In this document: in pieces, positions 22,509-34,100 of the stretch
Layout: every line of letters starts with the position of its first letter
Numbering within the stretch: the first letter of the stretch is position 1
Assembly (NCBI GenBank): GCA_033063855.1
Contig: CP093829.1
Location: 7,264,243 to 7,328,242 of the forward strand
DNA: 64,000 bases
Source of the DNA: Smittia aterrima
Taxonomy: Eukaryota; Arthropoda; Insecta; Diptera; Chironomidae
Direction of reading: 5' to 3'
Made by a program: the position numbers and the translations under genes
Notes under the pieces: generated by a model
The model's database searches: none
Told to the model about the DNA's origin: nothing
Seen by the model: only the letters and a program-made list of their open reading frames with translations

Positions 22509-24302
22509 TGTCACTTAAAAATATTTTTCCACTTTTGTTGTTAGAGAATTTTATTATTATGAGCTATCACTTTTAATTATTTTCATCATTCTCAACTTGT
22601 TGTGATCGTTTCAAAGGACTCGAATGAACTGTTGACAATTAACATGAGAGCGGAAGAAGGGAAAATATTTACAAGAAGAAATTTTTACTTTCCAAAAGAC
22701 TTTCCAGTCTCTCTCCAAGTTTTGAGAGTCAAAAAGCTTCAAAAAGCTTTAAAAGCTCTTCAAAAAGCTTTGTCAAAAATAAGCTTTTTGAGTAAAGCTT
22801 TTAATGAATTAAATGTTAACGACTGGAAGAGAACAACATTCTGAAAACTTTAAATTGATTTTCAGAGATGAAAAAGGTTTATTACTGCAAATAAAGTTGA
22901 TAACGAGGAAACTTTATCAGAACACAAATGTTTAGTGAAAATATTATAGTTTTATTAGAGTTTCAGATATTTTGTTTATATAATTTGTTTCTACATCCAA
23001 GAGCAGTAAAAATAGAACCGTATCTTCATTTAATGATTATTCATATTTTTAATATGCAACCAAAATCGGTTAATAACTATGAATCGATGTTTTTTGTTTG
23101 CCTGAAATGGAATCAAAAAAGTTTCTAAGTGAGGATACAGACAGATAAACATTTTGAAGAATAAATAGTCTTAACACATTTTAACAAAAACAAAGCACCA
23201 CTAACAGTAGACATCGAAAACGATCGCTGCTTATCGATTTTGATAAAGAAATAAAATAATTTAAAATTTAGTTTAACAAAACCCGCATCCAAGCATTATC
23301 AACGAATCTTGATAAGCGAAAACGTTTATGAAATTATTAGAACAAAAAATAAAAATCGCAAAAGTATTTCATGATCAACAAAAAATTAAACCTGAGGTTA
23401 AAACATTCAACACAAGTGACGCAACGTTAATCAGACAAAATCTTTCCTCAAGCAGTGAAATTGATTTCAACAAAAAAAAAATTTAACAAAATAAAACGGA
23501 AAAATCTTGTGCGTCTTAAAAAGAATTTAGTTTGCTAAGGGTCAAAGGAAAATAAATAAGTTTAATTAGGTAAATACATCGTTGAGAACGCCACCATGTA
23601 ATAAGAAAGATCGTTAAGCTAAATCTCTTAATTTAAATAACAACGAAGAACATTCATAAATTAGGTAACGAAAGGCTTGACCTTTGAAAAATCATCAGAA
23701 CTCAACAATTATAGAACGCAACAAGTAAAATGTTGATGAGATGTTACGTCAATTATGAACATTCTCCACTAAACGGAAGAATTAATAATTCTCGTCTCTC
23801 TTGTGAATAAACACTTAGCATTAAAGATCAATAAAAAATTTAACTTAATCTCTAGAAAAATGTTTTCTTCTTCATTTCCTCCAATTATTCTAACTAAGCT
23901 TAGATTGATTTTAACAACTGAAGAAATGAACATCTTGCACACGTATCAACACATTTTTTTTCTCATTTTTTTTTAAAACATCAACAAAAAGCTTACAAAT
24001 ATATTTAGAGTGCAACTCTAATCTGCACTTAATTATATTTCCATCTAAATTTTCGCTAAACTGTTTCATTAGAAGATTGTTGGCAATAGCGATCGATTGA
24101 CTATTGAATGTGAATATTGATCAATTTATTCTATCTAATTAAAAATAATAATTGTAAATTTTGATTTCATTATGTACAAGTCGCTGATTCAAACGATCGC
24201 TTTGTTACAGGCGAAAGCTTCCTTTGAAAGCTTCTCGACCTGACGTGAAAATAGCCCACTGAGGTAACGTTACACAAAATATTTAAGAGAAAACGTCGTC
24301 GT
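22509..24302. other. Between two minus-strand genes
   Basis: Upstream region of the cysteine-rich gene and the long AT-rich 3' UTR of the BTB gene. It includes a cluster of AAGCTT palindromes (22728-22803). The 80-codon frame at 22602-22844 is that repeat read as Lys/Ala/Leu and is not taken as a gene. TTTATT at 24125-24130 is a minus-strand AATAAA about 175 nt past the BTB stop. Confidence 0.55.
22728..22803. repeat. Cluster of AAGCTT palindromes
   Basis: Within 76 nt, four AAGCTT palindromes and related AAAGCTCTT/AAGCTTTT units occur, spaced roughly 10-20 nt. It may be degenerate simple sequence or a binding-site cluster upstream of the cysteine-rich gene. Confidence 0.5.
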
Positions 24303-25148
24303 TTAGCTCGCCGTCTTCTGACTCATGTTTGTGTTGTTGTTGTTATTCTGAAGTGAATTGGCAATTGATTTGTTTCCGTTCGTCGGCGATAAAACTTCGT
24401 CACTGTGTTGTAATACTATTTTGGGTTCGAGAATGGAATGCTTGATTTTGCCCAAATGATGTGATCCATAAAATCCAATCGCTTCGTTGCCACCATTGTC
24501 TTCATTTCCGTTAACGTCCGTGTGATCTCCATCGTCGCCTTTCTCCATCTTTATGTTCTGTATCAAGTTGAGTCCAACGCTGAGCTTTCCACTGTCAGGT
24601 CTCGATTCGTCTTCGGTCGTTGATTGTGATCGTCGCATGTTCAAAGGCCGATTATTGTTGTCGTCGTCATCATCTATACTTTCACCCGTTCTATTCCGTT
24701 TTTCCTGTTGCATTTCCTGTTCGTATTGTGCCACGAGTTTTCGCTTTGAGAAATATTTCTGGTACTTTTGATTGTCAAGCATTTTACTGCTTGAGTTAAC
24801 CTGCTGGACACCAAACTTCGCTTTGTGATTGTTATTCGCCATATTAACATTATTATTATTATTATTATTAATATTCATGCTCGTCGTGTCCGGGTTGTTA
24901 TTATTCATCAGCGAGGTCTTCGGTTTAATATGATGTCGAATATTCTGACGATTCTCGTTAATGATGTTGTCGGGATGCTGGAAATGATTCGGCGTTGGTT
25001 GACGAATATGGCCAGGATAGTTGAACTGTTGTTGCTGTTGTTGAAGCTGCAGAGCTTGTTGCTGCTGCTGTTGACGGTATTGCGAAGCATAGCTGTTCTC
25101 TTCACGTTCTCGTTCACGCTCCCGTTCCTCAGCATTGTCCGTTGTGCT
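24303..25148 (-). CDS. BTB gene last exon, Gln/Asn-rich tail
   Basis: 281 codons from an acceptor at 25149-25150 to TAG at 24305-24303. It contains a repeated Glu-Arg stretch, poly-Gln runs, poly-Asn runs and Ser/Asp-rich blocks, ending NMSQKTAS. It was followed for a zinc-finger or psq motif; none is present. Other insect BTB genes swap 3' exons, and alternative ends outside this stretch cannot be excluded. Confidence 0.8.
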   Translation of the reverse strand, partial: STTDNAEEREREREREENSYASQYRQQQQQQALQLQQQQQQFNYPGHIRQPTPNHFQHPDNIINENRQNIRHHIKPKTSLMNNNNPDTTSMNINNNNNNNVNMANNNHKAKFGVQQVNSSSKMLDNQKYQKYFSKRKLVAQYEQEMQQEKRNRTGESIDDDDDNNNRPLNMRRSQSTTEDESRPDSGKLSVGLNLIQNIKMEKGDDGDHTDVNGNEDNGGNEAIGFYGSHHLGKIKHSILEPKIVLQHSDEVLSPTNGNKSIANSLQNNNNNTNMSQKTAS

Positions 25149-28100
25149 CTGTGTGGCCGAGTTGAAAGAAAAGAAATTAGAAAATATTTAATGGAAACAG
25201 TTGAGAGAAGAAATTAGAATTTCACTCATAAAAATGCTAACACATTCGACGACTTATTACCTCGCCATGGAGCCCCTTGACTTGAAGCGCTTCAGCAACT
25301 TTCAAAAAATTCGGTAGATCTTCATATTTTACATTGACCTAGATTTGCGAGCGAGCAGAAGAGAAGAAAGAAAAGAAGTTAAAGATGAAAATAAATGAAA
25401 GTTACGTGAAGAGAAGAAAATCGAGGAGAAATTTCTCTAAAATTGTATTGATAACTACCTGTCCGCTGTACATAAAGTCTAATAAGCCTGCCATGTGATT
25501 GCTATTGACATCGGTCATAAAGAGGATTGGATGAGTTGAAGGATGTTCAATAAATATCTTCTGGAAGTATGGGCTGCAAACTGATAAAACCTAAAGAAGA
25601 AAATAAACTTTTATTAGAGAAAAAAACTTCTCTCGAGTCAATCTCAATTAAATGTCTTACCAGCTTATGAGCTTTAAAGATCTTTCCTCCGGCAGCGATG
25701 GTGACATCAACCATTTGCCCATCACGTTGTAAAGTGTGGAAGCCTTTGCACATATTTCCGTGGAAACCGCGCCATGATAACAAATATTGATCGATGTTGT
25801 GATGCTCATTCATCTCATGCAAGAATTTCTGATTTAAATTCTTTAGATTTCTCTCATAAGATCGCACCATGTTATCCTCGAACTCGTCATCGTTATTGTT
25901 GTTGTTGTTGTTGCTAGTTGGATGACTGTTGGCGCTATTACGGCTGCTGTTGAGACTTGCTTCACTATTAACGCTGTAACTGCTGTTGCTGCCCATCAAG
26001 TTCCGATTTGTGTTCATCGTGTTATTATTGGGCTCATTCATGCTTCCATCGTCTACGTGATTTTCACTGTTTTTGTTGGTGGTGTTGAGACTTGGGAGAT
26101 GACTTTTGTTGTTGTTTTTATCGTTTGTGCTGTGGTTGCTGTTCATGGTACTCAGCAGTTTGGTGCTCAAGTTAATGGAAACATCCGGTTTTGACTCATC
26201 GTCCTCATCGTGCTTCTCTTCCATGTCGTACTCGAGCATGTTTGCAGGATTACTCGGTGGCATAACAGAATCACGCTTCAAGCAGTTCATTCTGTTTCCT
26301 AAGCCAATTCCAAGACCGAGATTTGATAGAACGGATGACATCGAGGCATTTATGTTTGCGGCAGCAAGGACAGCTTGCAACTCTTCATCGAAATTCTTAT
26401 CATCGAATGTATCGGTGTCGAAACGTTTTGTGGATGAGAACAGACGCAGAGATGGATCGTTGACTTGATCGCTGAAGTAGACGTCCATTAAAGTAAAGAA
26501 CGGCCATTCACGGCGTTTCGGTTCCTCTGATAATTTAATAGCCTGCCAAGCAAAAGAAAATTTAGAGAATTTATTAAATGTTCTGTTAGTTTCGCAAAAG
26601 ATTTTTTGGCTCCAACGAGTTTCTCTGCTTTTCATAAAAAGCCGAAAAGTAGCAGTGTAGGTTTCAACATAAAATCATCTTCTAACCTAACTGTTCTACG
26701 CCTAAAGATCTTCTCATTAACGATTAGACCGCTCATCGCTTGATTTTAGCGAATGCGCATTCAGAATTCTTATTCAGAAATCGCTTTTGTTCTATTCCGT
26801 TTCGTTCGAGCGTTTAATTTATTTTTCTAGACCGTTGAGCGGATTGTCTTTTGCGTAAAAAATGCGATTCGAAAGCGCCTTTTGTTCTTGATCGGCCGAC
26901 GCATCGAGTAGTCACGGTTAGCTAGCCTGACCGATGACTTAACCCATTTTACTTTGTGATTTCTATTCTGACGTTCTTGAATATCTTGAAAACATGAGAA
27001 GCCCTAATCGCATCCAAACTTGTTTTTGCTTTGGTCACTATCCCGTTAGAGGTTTTAAGTTTTTGGGAATCCGATAAGCAAGCAATCCGCACAAAGTTAG
27101 TCAGAACTTTTGATGGTATTGACGAATGAATTCCCATCAATAGGCCATAAAATAAACTTCAAAATTCAACACGTGCTAACTGTTTCCAACAGCTGATCTA
27201 CAATTCAATTCTGCTCTGTTCATGTTCTGATTTCTCCGAAGAATACCGTACAAATAATCATTCGCAGCTTGAGACAGACAGATTTGAGAGAAGAACTAAT
27301 TCGTTATCTTATGTAAATAACAATTAATTGGTTTGAGATGTTTCAACAAATCATTGAAACTAAAGAATGTTCTTGATAGTTCAGAATGATTTAAATAATT
27401 TGAAATTCAACGATTTTTCTCAAAGACAAGTCACACGTGGAGGATGAAACAATCTCGTGTAATAAAACCTCAACCGGGAAAAATTCTAAAGATCAGAATT
27501 CATGAATATTTTATTGAAGAATTCTCCGTTTATTGTCAACACAGTTGCCTTGCCTTGTTAAAAAAGCTTTTTCGGATATTTGACTAAACGCAAATGATTT
27601 AGAAACAAAAAAAGAAAAATTATCCAAATAAAACGTTTCTTTTCGAAAAATGTTTCGTAACCCGTTAGCTCCGCTCTTTTTATCTGAATCGTTCTTCTTG
27701 TAACCCATTTTCTTACTTTTCTTTGAAGATCACATAACAGTAAGAACAAAAAAACGTAAAGAAATTCTTGCTCCTCACAAATTCTCGCGCTCTCTTCTTC
27801 CCATACTTCATCATCGATTCTTCTTTAACTGTGTCGCTCATTACGGGCTTTTGCCTTGACTGAGTTTCTTTCTCAATCGTTCTTGCCGCTACAACAATAA
27901 AAAATACTTCTAGACGATCGCTGCGGCTAAGGCTAAACCGTCAAGATCCGTTTCTACTGTCGAGTCTTCCGCTCCCTCCGTTCAAAGCTCGTTAGAAAAG
28001 CAAGAAATGATTTATATAATGCTTCAAGCTATCTAAAGTGCTAAGCGGAGTTCACTTGTGGAATGAAAGAAAAAAAAATACTGCGCGTTTCTCTTTGAAT

Positions 28101-31100
28101 AGCTAATTTGTTTAAATTGAAAAGAAAAATAGAAAGTTTTTTTTATTTTTTTTTCTTCCATTCCGAAAAAAAAATCGCGGCGCAAAAAGTTATTTATTTT
28201 AAATTGAGTCAGGTACATGTGACGCGAAAAGTGTTGACATAGTTTTCCACGTTCGTGTCAAGGTTGTTTCGAGGGAGACAATCGATGAAGCTTTAACGAG
28301 GAGTCATTGAAAAAGCTCGTTAAGAATTTCTCGAGAAATTAAAAGAAAGATTCATCATCGAGTCTTACACAATCATCATTCGCGATGAATTATCAGCCAG
28401 AAATTTCAACCAAAACTTTCATATTTTTATTTATTGTTTCTTTTATTTGCGTCGCAACAAAAATGGAAGATATGTGTAAGCTTTCTTGAGTTGAAAGAGA
28501 TCTCTTCTTACACACACGGCTGGTTCCATCATCCATCGCTTCGATAGAAATCCACTGAACTTAATAAGCATCTCTTATACTCGCAACTCGAAAAGACAAC
28601 AGCAGTGCCGTTGATCTTCTTTGTGAGTGGAGAAAAGCCATTTCAAAGAAGGCAACTTGGTGGGAGCTCTCTGTTCAACATACGATCATCGCCTTACATC
28701 ATCGTGGATCAGGTCCAACGAAAGCTCAGGTAGATTTGAGAAGCATTATCATGCACAAACACAAGTCAAGCCAGCTCGCCATTGCTTTAAAAGTAAAAAA
28801 TAGAAAGTTCTTTTTCACATTTTCACTCGACTCCGCTCACATTCGAACAAGCACGAATGAACTTTTTTTTTTGTTATTTGCGCCTCCTCTCGATTTCTTT
28901 ATACGAAAATAAAAATTAATAAAGAAAACACGATATTATTGGATAAGTTTGTAGAATTGAGAGAAACTTTTAATGGAAGAAAATTCTTTACTTTCGCTTT
29001 GAGCGGGATAATCTGCTAGTTTGTGTTCGACAACTTTGTGGAATGGCTTTAAAGCTTATTACATGTCATTAAGCTCAGACAATTGTTGATAGATTGGAAA
29101 TGATCTTTAATCAGCAGGATAGCGGAGCAGATGTTGGCAAGAAAGCACTTGCTCGTGATTACTTTTTCTCATTCCCGTTGAAAGCCCAAAATCTTGAAAA
29201 GGTTTTGATAATCAAAAGTTCACGTCGAACGCAACAACAACATCAGGTCAGCGAAGTGTTTCTGAGAAAACATAATCCGATTGAAAACATGCAAATGATT
29301 TTTGATAGATCGACAGCGCGATGCTGTTAATGGAGAGAAACCGAGTTTAATTATTCATTTCGCTTCTTTCTTGATCCGTGGACAAGCGTTACATTGTAGT
29401 CTCGTCAACATCAGCGAGCGAAGAATTTCGATTTCTTCGATTAACATAAATGCTGCAGCCGTAAATGGAAATAATCTTAAGTCACAAGGACGCGAGTTGT
29501 ATGTGTCGAAAGTCTTTTTTTTTATTTTTTGTTTCTCAGGCCCGCCGTTAGAAAAATATCACGGCCGAGATGTTGGCTTGAGCTTAAAATATTCAAATTC
29601 CCAGATTGAAACCGATATCATCGGACAGAGATTTCTCCGTCTCGGAATTGAAAAGGTTGGTGATTACACCTTTCTTTTCAAGTGAAATTTCATTCTTTCG
29701 CTTCACAGCCAGAGCCAGAAACAAAAGAGGGAGAGGAAATAATCTTTTCATGATTTCACTTTGCGTCGCACGCAAATTTTTTTACTTCTCAGATTGAGTC
29801 ATCATTTCATGATTCGCTCACATAAAGAGATGGAAATATTTTCTGCTTAGATGTCAGAAAGGTCTCTTCATGCACTCTTCATTCTTCTTCGCTCGCTTGC
29901 ATCATGCAAATAAATTTTCAAAGGCTCGTTTCGCAAGCGACAAATTGATGACTTGACTCATAAATCTCGAGCTCGCTTCTCTTTCACACACACGCACAGA
30001 GACCAACAAACAAAATTCAAATGCAACTCATTGCGCGCGGGTTTTTTTGAAGCAGCTTCGTTCGTCTAGAAGAAGCATCATTAACGATGAGTGTCTCGTA
30101 TTCAACAAAAAAATAAATGAATAAGAGAAGAAAACAATCCAAAAACGTTTCGTTGTAAAAGAAAAAGCGAAGAGTGAGTAAACTACTACAGAACCTGTTA
30201 AAGCTCGAACAGCAGAAACAAGGTCATAAGGCATGCAAAGCAAAGCGTAAAGAAGAAATGAAACAACAACAATAATCGAGCTAACGTTTTTCTCGCCTTC
30301 ACTCTCGTGTGCAAGACAAAAACAAAACAGAAACGAAAAAGTAAAATAAAAAACTGACGGCGAACGAAGGCGAAGAGAAAAATTGTAAAGATTATTAATA
30401 ATAAAGGTGTGATCAGGTGAAATTACAATCATATTCATTGTAGTGAATTCAGATTTTTTTTAACTTCGTTTTCGCCTCTCCGCTGTGATTTGGCATGAAG
30501 TGATCTTAGCGCGCAAGCACTTACAATTGGAAACTACTACAGATGACTAAGCTTATAAAGAGATTACGCGTTTCTCTTCTTAATGATTACGCTGTGGTAA
30601 TGCTCATCTGTTCATTGATTGCTTGCTTTGGTCATGAGATAAAGAAAAGGATCAGAAACGATTTTTTCGAGAGAAAACATTTCCATTAAACAAATCCAAA
30701 AACAATGGAGAAGCTCACGAGTCTCTTGCTCATTCTGTTCTTGTAAATCGCAGGAGGTTTCAATTGAAAAGACAATCAGAAAGAAAGTGGAATGCTGAAT
30801 ATTTTCTATTTGACTACAACTCGCTCGTTTGCTCACTCGCCTTGCTGTCTTAAGAAGAAGAAGAAAAGCAGAAAAATTTCTCTTCTTAGAGCCATTAAAC
30901 TGCTTGGCTTGTCGTAGGCAATGCCCCGCCAATCTTTTTTGTCTAATAAATAAAAAATCTTTCTTTCTTGCCATTGCTTTTAGCTTTTATGTGTTTGTGA
31001 TGTTGAAATAGTAACCGATGAATAAAGAAAGAAAGAAAGATCTTCGGTAACAGGATATTGTGAAAATCGAAATGTTTAAGACCGGGCCAAAAATGGAATT

Positions 31101-34100
31101 TCTTGACTTCTCCAGAGATATCTCCAAAAACAATCGTAAAACGATCTTACCTCGTGTTAACTGAACATTAAAGTTAAGATTAATATGCAACGTTGTAATT
31201 GGGACGCGGAGTGAAAGATGATGAAGACGACGCACCTATCTCTCGAACTCGATGGATTATCAAACATAGTGAATTCTAAAATTTATGATCACTCGCCTCA
31301 TTCCTGAAGGGAAAATCCAATCTTGTACACGCGAGCGACAGAAGGCGAGAAGAATTTTTATTGCACATTCGCGCTGTCGATTGAGGTCACGACGTTTCAT
31401 TATTATTCTCGAATTGGGATTCTTGAATCATCAGAGAGAGACTTTAAATGTTCGCAAGTCCTTGGTAACTGACCTAACCTTCTCCGAGAATCATTGATGA
31501 TCGAAAATTATTCATAAATAAGAAGAGCTCTGCGATGATGTTTTTTTTTCTGTTGACACAAGCTCGATGCTTTTTCATTCTTTCCTAAAGCCTTCAGACG
31601 ACTTATTTTTTTTGCTGCTGGTCCTTGGAACTAGCTGAGCGTGAAGAAGATTCGTTTTATTGAAATTCGAGCTCTTAAAAGACACGACGCCAAGTGCTCG
31701 AGGCATCGGATTACCGAAGAAAGCTCTTCGGTCTTTAGAAAAGAAGATTTCGTTTTGCGAGTAATTGTGTGGGGCTTTCTGTGTCACCGACGATAACTGA
31801 AACTGCCAGTCGAAGAAGAATTCCATGTAAAGCTGACCAAAGAATTTCCGTAAACTGAAGCACCTCTATTGAATGATTTCGTGGACGAATAATAAGAAGA
31901 TGTCGAACACAAGGAGGGAATCAAGAAAAGCTTTTTCTTTGGCTGACCTAAAAAAGCCCTCTTAGATGTTTCTTTGGTCTCGCGAGCCTCGCTTTTTCGC
32001 TGTTTGTCGAAATGCTCTTTTTTGTGCTTGAAAATTATTAATTTTTGTTTCTTTTCTTCTTCCCATCAGCGCAACAGCTTTTGGAATGCGAGACACTCAC
32101 AAATGAGTTAGTTACGCCTAAGAATGCGAATGCACGTTTCATCATTTATGAATCTCCCAAAAAAAAAGGCATTTCGAAATAAAAAATCTCATTTTGGTCA
32201 ACCTTTACGTAATGTAAATTTTTAGAAATTCACGTCTCATGTGTTTGAAAGAAAACAAACTTTTTTTTCTTCTCCTCTTTATCAACAAAAGTTAAAGCTT
32301 TTTTTTCGGGCTTCGCGCTTGTGTTTCGTTTCTTAAGCGGCCTCGTCCGCTCTTTCGCATTTTTTTTTTCGGACTCAACTCGAGTCGCACATATATTTGG
32401 ACAACACATTAAAAATTAGAAAACCTGAAATCGGAATGATTTTTTCGGTGGCTTAGGAGGGAGCAAGAGTAAGATTTCTAATTTATGCTCATTGTGCTAG
32501 TAGCGCTCTTTTTCATCAGAAAAGTTATTTAGCCTTTCTGTTGTGCAACTCCTCGTGAGTGAGTGAGTGAGTGAATGATCTTGTAATCTCAATGCGTACA
32601 ATCAAAGTTAAGCTACAAGTGTCTTGAAAAGAAATGTCGAGAGAGATTATTGAATCTGGATCTCTTGTTACAACAGGTTGTTGGTGGATGCGGATGCCTT
32701 TCAGCAATGGATAACTGTTAAAGGGCCCTTCAATGTACTTTCTTCGAATCACGAGAAATTGTGAAATGAAAACGAGATTTTTAATCAGCACAAGTTCTGG
32801 GCGAAAGAAGCACAGTTTCATCGTTCATTTCATTTTGGGTTCTTTATTCGCCGTTTCTCTTTATAAAAATCTTTTCATTTCTCTTCGTTTTGCTGTTGTT
32901 CGGCTTCACTCGCGTACATGCTTAAATTTCTTTTTAAAAATTTCTTTTAATTTTCATTTTATTCAAAAAAAAAACTCGAGTATCTGAAGAAGGTATGGAG
33001 GTTAACTGTACAGCGTTCTAAATATTTTTTTTTCTTCTCAATCTTTTCTTTATGCATAAAGAAACTTTTTTTTTTCGTCTTTTGAAGAATGAATTAATGT
33101 TCACTAATATGAAGATTCTTCGCTGACCACAAACAATTTGGTTTACGCAATAATCCGTTAAGTAACATCAACGAGATGCGGAAATATAATTTTTTTTCCT
33201 CACTCGAGAAACGCATTGGTGCCATCGTCAACAGCAGCATTGGTATCATTTTTAAAGTTTGTCAAAAAAGAAAGAAACCTAACTCACCTTGTACTCTTGC
33301 AATAAATTATTCCACTTTTTGATGATCTTTGAAATTGGAAGTGGAACATTGAGTTCTCGTTCCACGACGCTACAAGAAAGAAAAGCAAGCACACGTGAGA
33401 TGAAAGTCAAAAGTTTATCGAAAGACATTTTAAAGTATTTAAATGAGAAATGAGAATAGTTGAGAGTCAAGGGGGATTAAAATCCACAGATGCTACAAAG
33501 TAAAGTTCCTCATTCTCGAAGATTTCAACTAAGAAACTAATCAAATTGAAATCTCGAGAAAGTTTCTCAAGAAAACGAGTCTTCGGGTGTGAATGATTTT
33601 TGAGAAAAAGCTTTAAACTTACGCCCATGCATATTTCGATGCGTTTCGTTTGCCTGTGAAGAGTGGTGACAATTCGGCTCGAAGTCTGATCAGTGTTTTG
33701 ACTTTGTCTGCTTCCCCTGCAATGAAAGAAATATAAAATTGAGTTAAAAAGAGTTTTTGCGAAACGATGAACAGTTTTGTGATTTCGTTAAATAAAGTTT
33801 TTTTCAGTTTGACCTCATAAACTTCAGTTGAACTCTTAAAGCAATTAGATTCATTAGAAATCTTTCTTTCTTCATTTGCAATTGCAAAAGTGAATTCAAA
33901 AGTCTCATTTACATAAATCCAAAGAAATCTTTGTAATTATCCAAATATTTATTCTTGCTCGTTGGTTCTAATGCGAGAAGTGAAATGTGAGAAGCCGTTA
34001 AGAGCCAGTGATTACTTTAAAGTATTTCAAACCGATTTTTTTTTTAGAAATTTTAAGTTGCGAGCATCAGCAGAAAAAAGATGAAGCACCGCAACAATAA

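Larger units (their letters stand above)
26543..33287 (-). other. 6.7 kb intron of the BTB gene
   Basis: Separates the SANT exons from the large middle exon. It is T-rich on the plus strand with many chance frames and simple repeats. No nested gene is supported. A less AT-rich patch at about 26740-26940, just upstream of the middle exon, could be an internal promoter giving a BTB-only isoform, but no core motif was found. Confidence 0.55.

Noticed and set aside
24553..26468. Plus-strand frames opposite the BTB gene (24553-24771, 24825-25217, 25922-26194, 26106-26468)
   Set aside because: They are the antisense of poly-Asn/Gln and BTB codons, giving Ile/Val/Leu runs; no independent support.
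26543..26635. In-frame ATG extension (MKSRETRW...) of the BTB middle exon
   Set aside because: The added part is the polypyrimidine tract and acceptor (TTTTGCTTGGCAG) of the intron; the phase-0 acceptor at 26543-26544 and the upstream SANT exons explain the frame better.
29302..29685. 127-codon frame in the BTB intron
   Set aside because: No domain, and composition like random AT-rich DNA; a nested gene would need more evidence.
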